A stretch of DNA of 43,916 bases from Bacillus zhangzhouensis. Lineage in GTDB: Bacteria > Bacillota > Bacilli > Bacillales > Bacillaceae. The DNA lies in the NCBI RefSeq assembly GCF_000715205.1, contig NZ_JOTP01000024.1, positions 1 to 43,916 on the forward strand, given 5' to 3'. The position numbers and the translations under genes were made by a program. Every line of letters begins with the position of its first letter. The stretch's first letter is position 1. The notes beneath the pieces were generated by a model. That model was given only the letters and a program-made list of their open reading frames with translations, ran no database searches and was not told where the DNA came from. Shown here piece after piece: positions 42,112-43,916 of this stretch.

Positions 42112-42139
42112 CGCATTTTCCTCCTTTTAAAAAACAAAA

Positions 42140-42365
42140 AAGCTGTGCTTTAAGTTAGGGACCATTCCTGGTGGTACCACCCTAATTTAAAGCACAGCTT
42201 TACACTCAATCATGATAACGGTTTGAACCGCTGTATGAAACAGAACTAAATCGGCAGGTTCACTTGAAGATGTCAGTAGGAACTTCTCAGCACCGTTCCC
42301 TCTCTGTTAAAGATCGATTCAAGCTACTATTCCAGATCTACGTTGATTATTGTTCGTTGATTTTT
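42140..42365 (-). ncRNA. T-box leader of proS, proline-specific
   Basis: On the minus strand the canonical T-box AGGGTGGTACCACC (42186-42173) lies in an antiterminator region. It overlaps a strong terminator in which AAAGCTGTGCTTTAAATTAGGG pairs with its complement ahead of a T run near 42140. Upstream is a structured Stem I region (GGAACGGTGCTGAGAAGTTCC); a CCU proline codon at 42258-42256 in GTGAACCTGCC is a good specifier candidate. Uncharged tRNA-Pro should stabilise the antiterminator and turn on proS. Confidence 0.9.
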
Positions 42366-42479
42366 CATCAGTTTACCTGTAAATGGGGGAGAAAGCAAGT
42401 TGTTCTGCAGGTTCGTTTCTTACCTTTGTGGGTCTTTTGCTTTAAGCTCCAATTGGCAGGAATTTTCTATTTTTACAGC

Positions 42480-42508
42480 TTGCTAGTTATGTAAGGCTAT
42501 GCTAATAT
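42480..42508 (+). promoter_or_regulatory. Promoter of the adenine riboswitch/pbuE transcript
   Basis: TTGCTA (42480-42485) and TAATAT (42503-42508) are 17 bp apart, with TGC directly before the -10 (extended -10). The predicted start at about 42515 lies just upstream of the aptamer. Confidence 0.75.
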
Positions 42509-42527
42509 ATTTGAAGAAAAAATAGAC

Positions 42528-42625
42528 TTGTATAACCTCAATAATATGGTTTGAGGGTTTCTACCAGGATCCGATAAATCCTGATTACAAAAGCGCGCTT
42601 TCCTTTTTTGTAATCAGGGTTTTTT
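42528..42625 (+). ncRNA. Adenine riboswitch with terminator
   Basis: Purine aptamer: P1 TTGTA/TACAA, P2 with loop AATATGG (ACCTCAATAATATGGTTTGAGG), the junction TTTCTACC, and P3 (CAGGATCCGATAAATCCTG). The discriminating junction base in GATTA is T (about 42585), equivalent to U74, so adenine rather than guanine is the ligand. P1's 3' strand is shared with a terminator in which CCTGATTACAAAA pairs with TTTTTTGTAATCAGG, then seven T. Adenine binding prevents the terminator, turning pbuE on. It closely resembles the B. subtilis pbuE element. Confidence 0.95.
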
Positions 42626-42675
42626 TGTTTGTCTACACCCTGTATCAAAAGTGAAAGCGATGATATACAGAAGGG

Positions 42676-43857
42676 ATGTTAGACATGAACTGGAGAGTAT
42701 ATTTATTAGCCGTTTCTACTTTTGCGGTTGGATTAGTTGAGCTTGTGGTTGGGGGCATTTTGCCAAGCCTTGCAGAGGATCTGGATGTTTCTCTTGCGAC
42801 AGCTGGACAGCTTATCACGGTATTTGCGATTGTGTATGCGATATCAGCACCAGTGCTGCTGACCGTCACAGCCAAAATCGAACGAAAGCGTCTTTATTTA
42901 ATAGCGTTATTGGTGTTCACAATAGGAAATGTGTTTACTTATTTTAGTTCGACCTTTGCTCTTGTCATGATGTCAAGGGTGTTCATTGCGATGAGTACAG
43001 CGCTTGTGGTGGTGTTATCACTGACGATTACCGCCAAATTGGTGGAACCAGCGCATCGAGCGAAAGCATTAGGCCTGATTTTTATTGGCATTAGTTCATC
43101 ACTTGTTCTCGGTGTACCGATCGGTATCTTTATTACAGAGAGCTTTGGCTGGAGAGTGATGTTTTTAGGAATCAGTATTCTATCGGCCATATCCATGGTG
43201 CTGATCTATTTTCTATTGGAAAAAATGCCTGTTGAAAAAGTCACACCTCTTAGAGAGCAAATTCGTTCTTTAGGGCATCCGAAAATCTTTAGTGCACACT
43301 TGATTAGCTTGTTTATGCTTGCGGGCCATTATATGCTCTATTCTTATTTCACCCCATTTCTAATGGAAGTTCTGCATATGACACCGTTTTGGATTAGCAT
43401 TTGTTATTTGGTATTCGGGCTTGCGTCTATTGGCGGAAATGGTTTTGGCGGCTGGCTTAGTGACAAACTGGGTTCAGGGAAAGCCATTTTGTTTGTGACA
43501 ATAGCGTTTGCGATTGTCATGTTTATCCTTCCGTATACAGCGGGTGTGTTTGTGCTCTTTATGGTGATGGTTGTCCTGTGGGGAGCGCTCAGCTGGGCAC
43601 TGACGCCTGCCTTGCAGAGCTATTTGATTCAAACAGATCCTGTAACCTCTGATATTCAGCAAAGTTTAAATACATCGGCTTTGCAAATTGGCATCTCGAT
43701 CGGATCAGCAGTTGGCGGTGTCGTGTTTACAATGACCGGTTCATCCGTTGATTTGGCTAAATTCGGTGCTGTGTTTGTGCTGATTGCCTTTAGCTGTGCG
43801 GTGATTTCGTTGAAAAGACCGCCTCTTTATATGGATCGTCAGAATCATGCTGAATAG
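42676..43857 (+). CDS. pbuE: Purine base efflux transporter PbuE
   Basis: Major-facilitator exporter of adenine, hypoxanthine and other purine bases. The 393 residues form 12 helices with the drug/H+ antiporter signature ISAPVLLTVTAKIERKRLYL between helices 2 and 3 and LVLGVPIGIFI in helix 5. GAAGGGATG lies upstream of the ATG. An adenine riboswitch in its leader, in the same position as in B. subtilis, supports the assignment. It is divergent from proS. Confidence 0.95.
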   Translation: MLDMNWRVYLLAVSTFAVGLVELVVGGILPSLAEDLDVSLATAGQLITVFAIVYAISAPVLLTVTAKIERKRLYLIALLVFTIGNVFTYFSSTFALVMMSRVFIAMSTALVVVLSLTITAKLVEPAHRAKALGLIFIGISSSLVLGVPIGIFITESFGWRVMFLGISILSAISMVLIYFLLEKMPVEKVTPLREQIRSLGHPKIFSAHLISLFMLAGHYMLYSYFTPFLMEVLHMTPFWISICYLVFGLASIGGNGFGGWLSDKLGSGKAILFVTIAFAIVMFILPYTAGVFVLFMVMVVLWGALSWALTPALQSYLIQTDPVTSDIQQSLNTSALQIGISIGSAVGGVVFTMTGSSVDLAKFGAVFVLIAFSCAVISLKRPPLYMDRQNHAE

Positions 43858-43877
43858 CTGCCTATGATTAGGCAGCT
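43856..43877 (+). terminator. Hairpin after pbuE
   Basis: AGCTGCCT and AGGCAGCT pair (8 bp) around ATGATT immediately after the pbuE stop. No T run follows, so termination is uncertain. Confidence 0.4.
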
Positions 43878-43916
43878 TCAGCGTGTAGACAAACCCTCGC
43901 ATTATTTGTCAGTCAT

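Overview
The window looks like a chromosome segment from a Bacillus of the pumilus/safensis/altitudinis type. The evidence is moderate GC, Bacillus-style AGGAGG ribosome binding sites, frequent GTG/TTG starts and U-rich intrinsic terminators. Many proteins are close to B. subtilis ones (SigW, RsiW, CdaA, CdaR, GlmM, GlmS, GlpT, GlpQ, YyaL, YrkE-J, PbuE). Species assignment is inference; no 16S gene is present.

Region 1 (1-8776) is conserved core: arginase rocF; sigW-rsiW behind a textbook autoregulatory sigma-W promoter; then cdaA-cdaR-glmM, which joins c-di-AMP synthesis to peptidoglycan precursor supply; then glmS behind its self-cleaving glmS ribozyme.

Region 2 (8780-13046) is an AT-rich accessory stretch with long non-coding gaps, an MBL-fold hydrolase divergent from an extended ECF-type sigma factor, a decayed pentapeptide-repeat gene, inverted and dispersed repeats, an unexplained three-way-junction inverted-repeat structure, and two small genes (one DUF2200).

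Region 3 (13087-29296) is a run of small transport and regulatory operons. yxlEFG sits directly behind a perfect sigma-Y-type promoter, but sigY is absent. A five-gene operon matches skfEFGH, the export/immunity half of the sporulation killing factor locus, without the toxin genes. Next come a DUF418 membrane protein, a GntR/ABC operon, an XRE/membrane-protein pair, a membrane alpha/beta hydrolase, an AraC regulator with a sugar-binding-like C-terminus, a TetR/permease/DUF4097 operon, and an amino-acid permease behind a promoter-terminator leader.

Region 4 (29300-34818, minus strand) holds glpQ, glpT (with a cre site and a leader hairpin), a SurA_N-type lipoprotein and yyaL. A short patch of small unknown genes (34982-36035), one of them frameshifted, follows.

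Region 5 (36165-40359) is a complete CstR/YrkD-type persulfide-stress operon: a Cys31/Cys60 repressor, DsrE, membrane rhodanese, TusA-rhodanese, rhodanese-persulfide dioxygenase, TusA and a TauE exporter, with TACCC-N4-GGGTA operators in both promoters. Region 6 (40358-43916) holds a 58-residue zinc-ribbon protein, a T-box-controlled archaeal/eukaryal-type prolyl-tRNA synthetase, and the divergent purine exporter pbuE under an adenine riboswitch. No tRNA, rRNA, CRISPR array, intact insertion sequence or prophage was seen.
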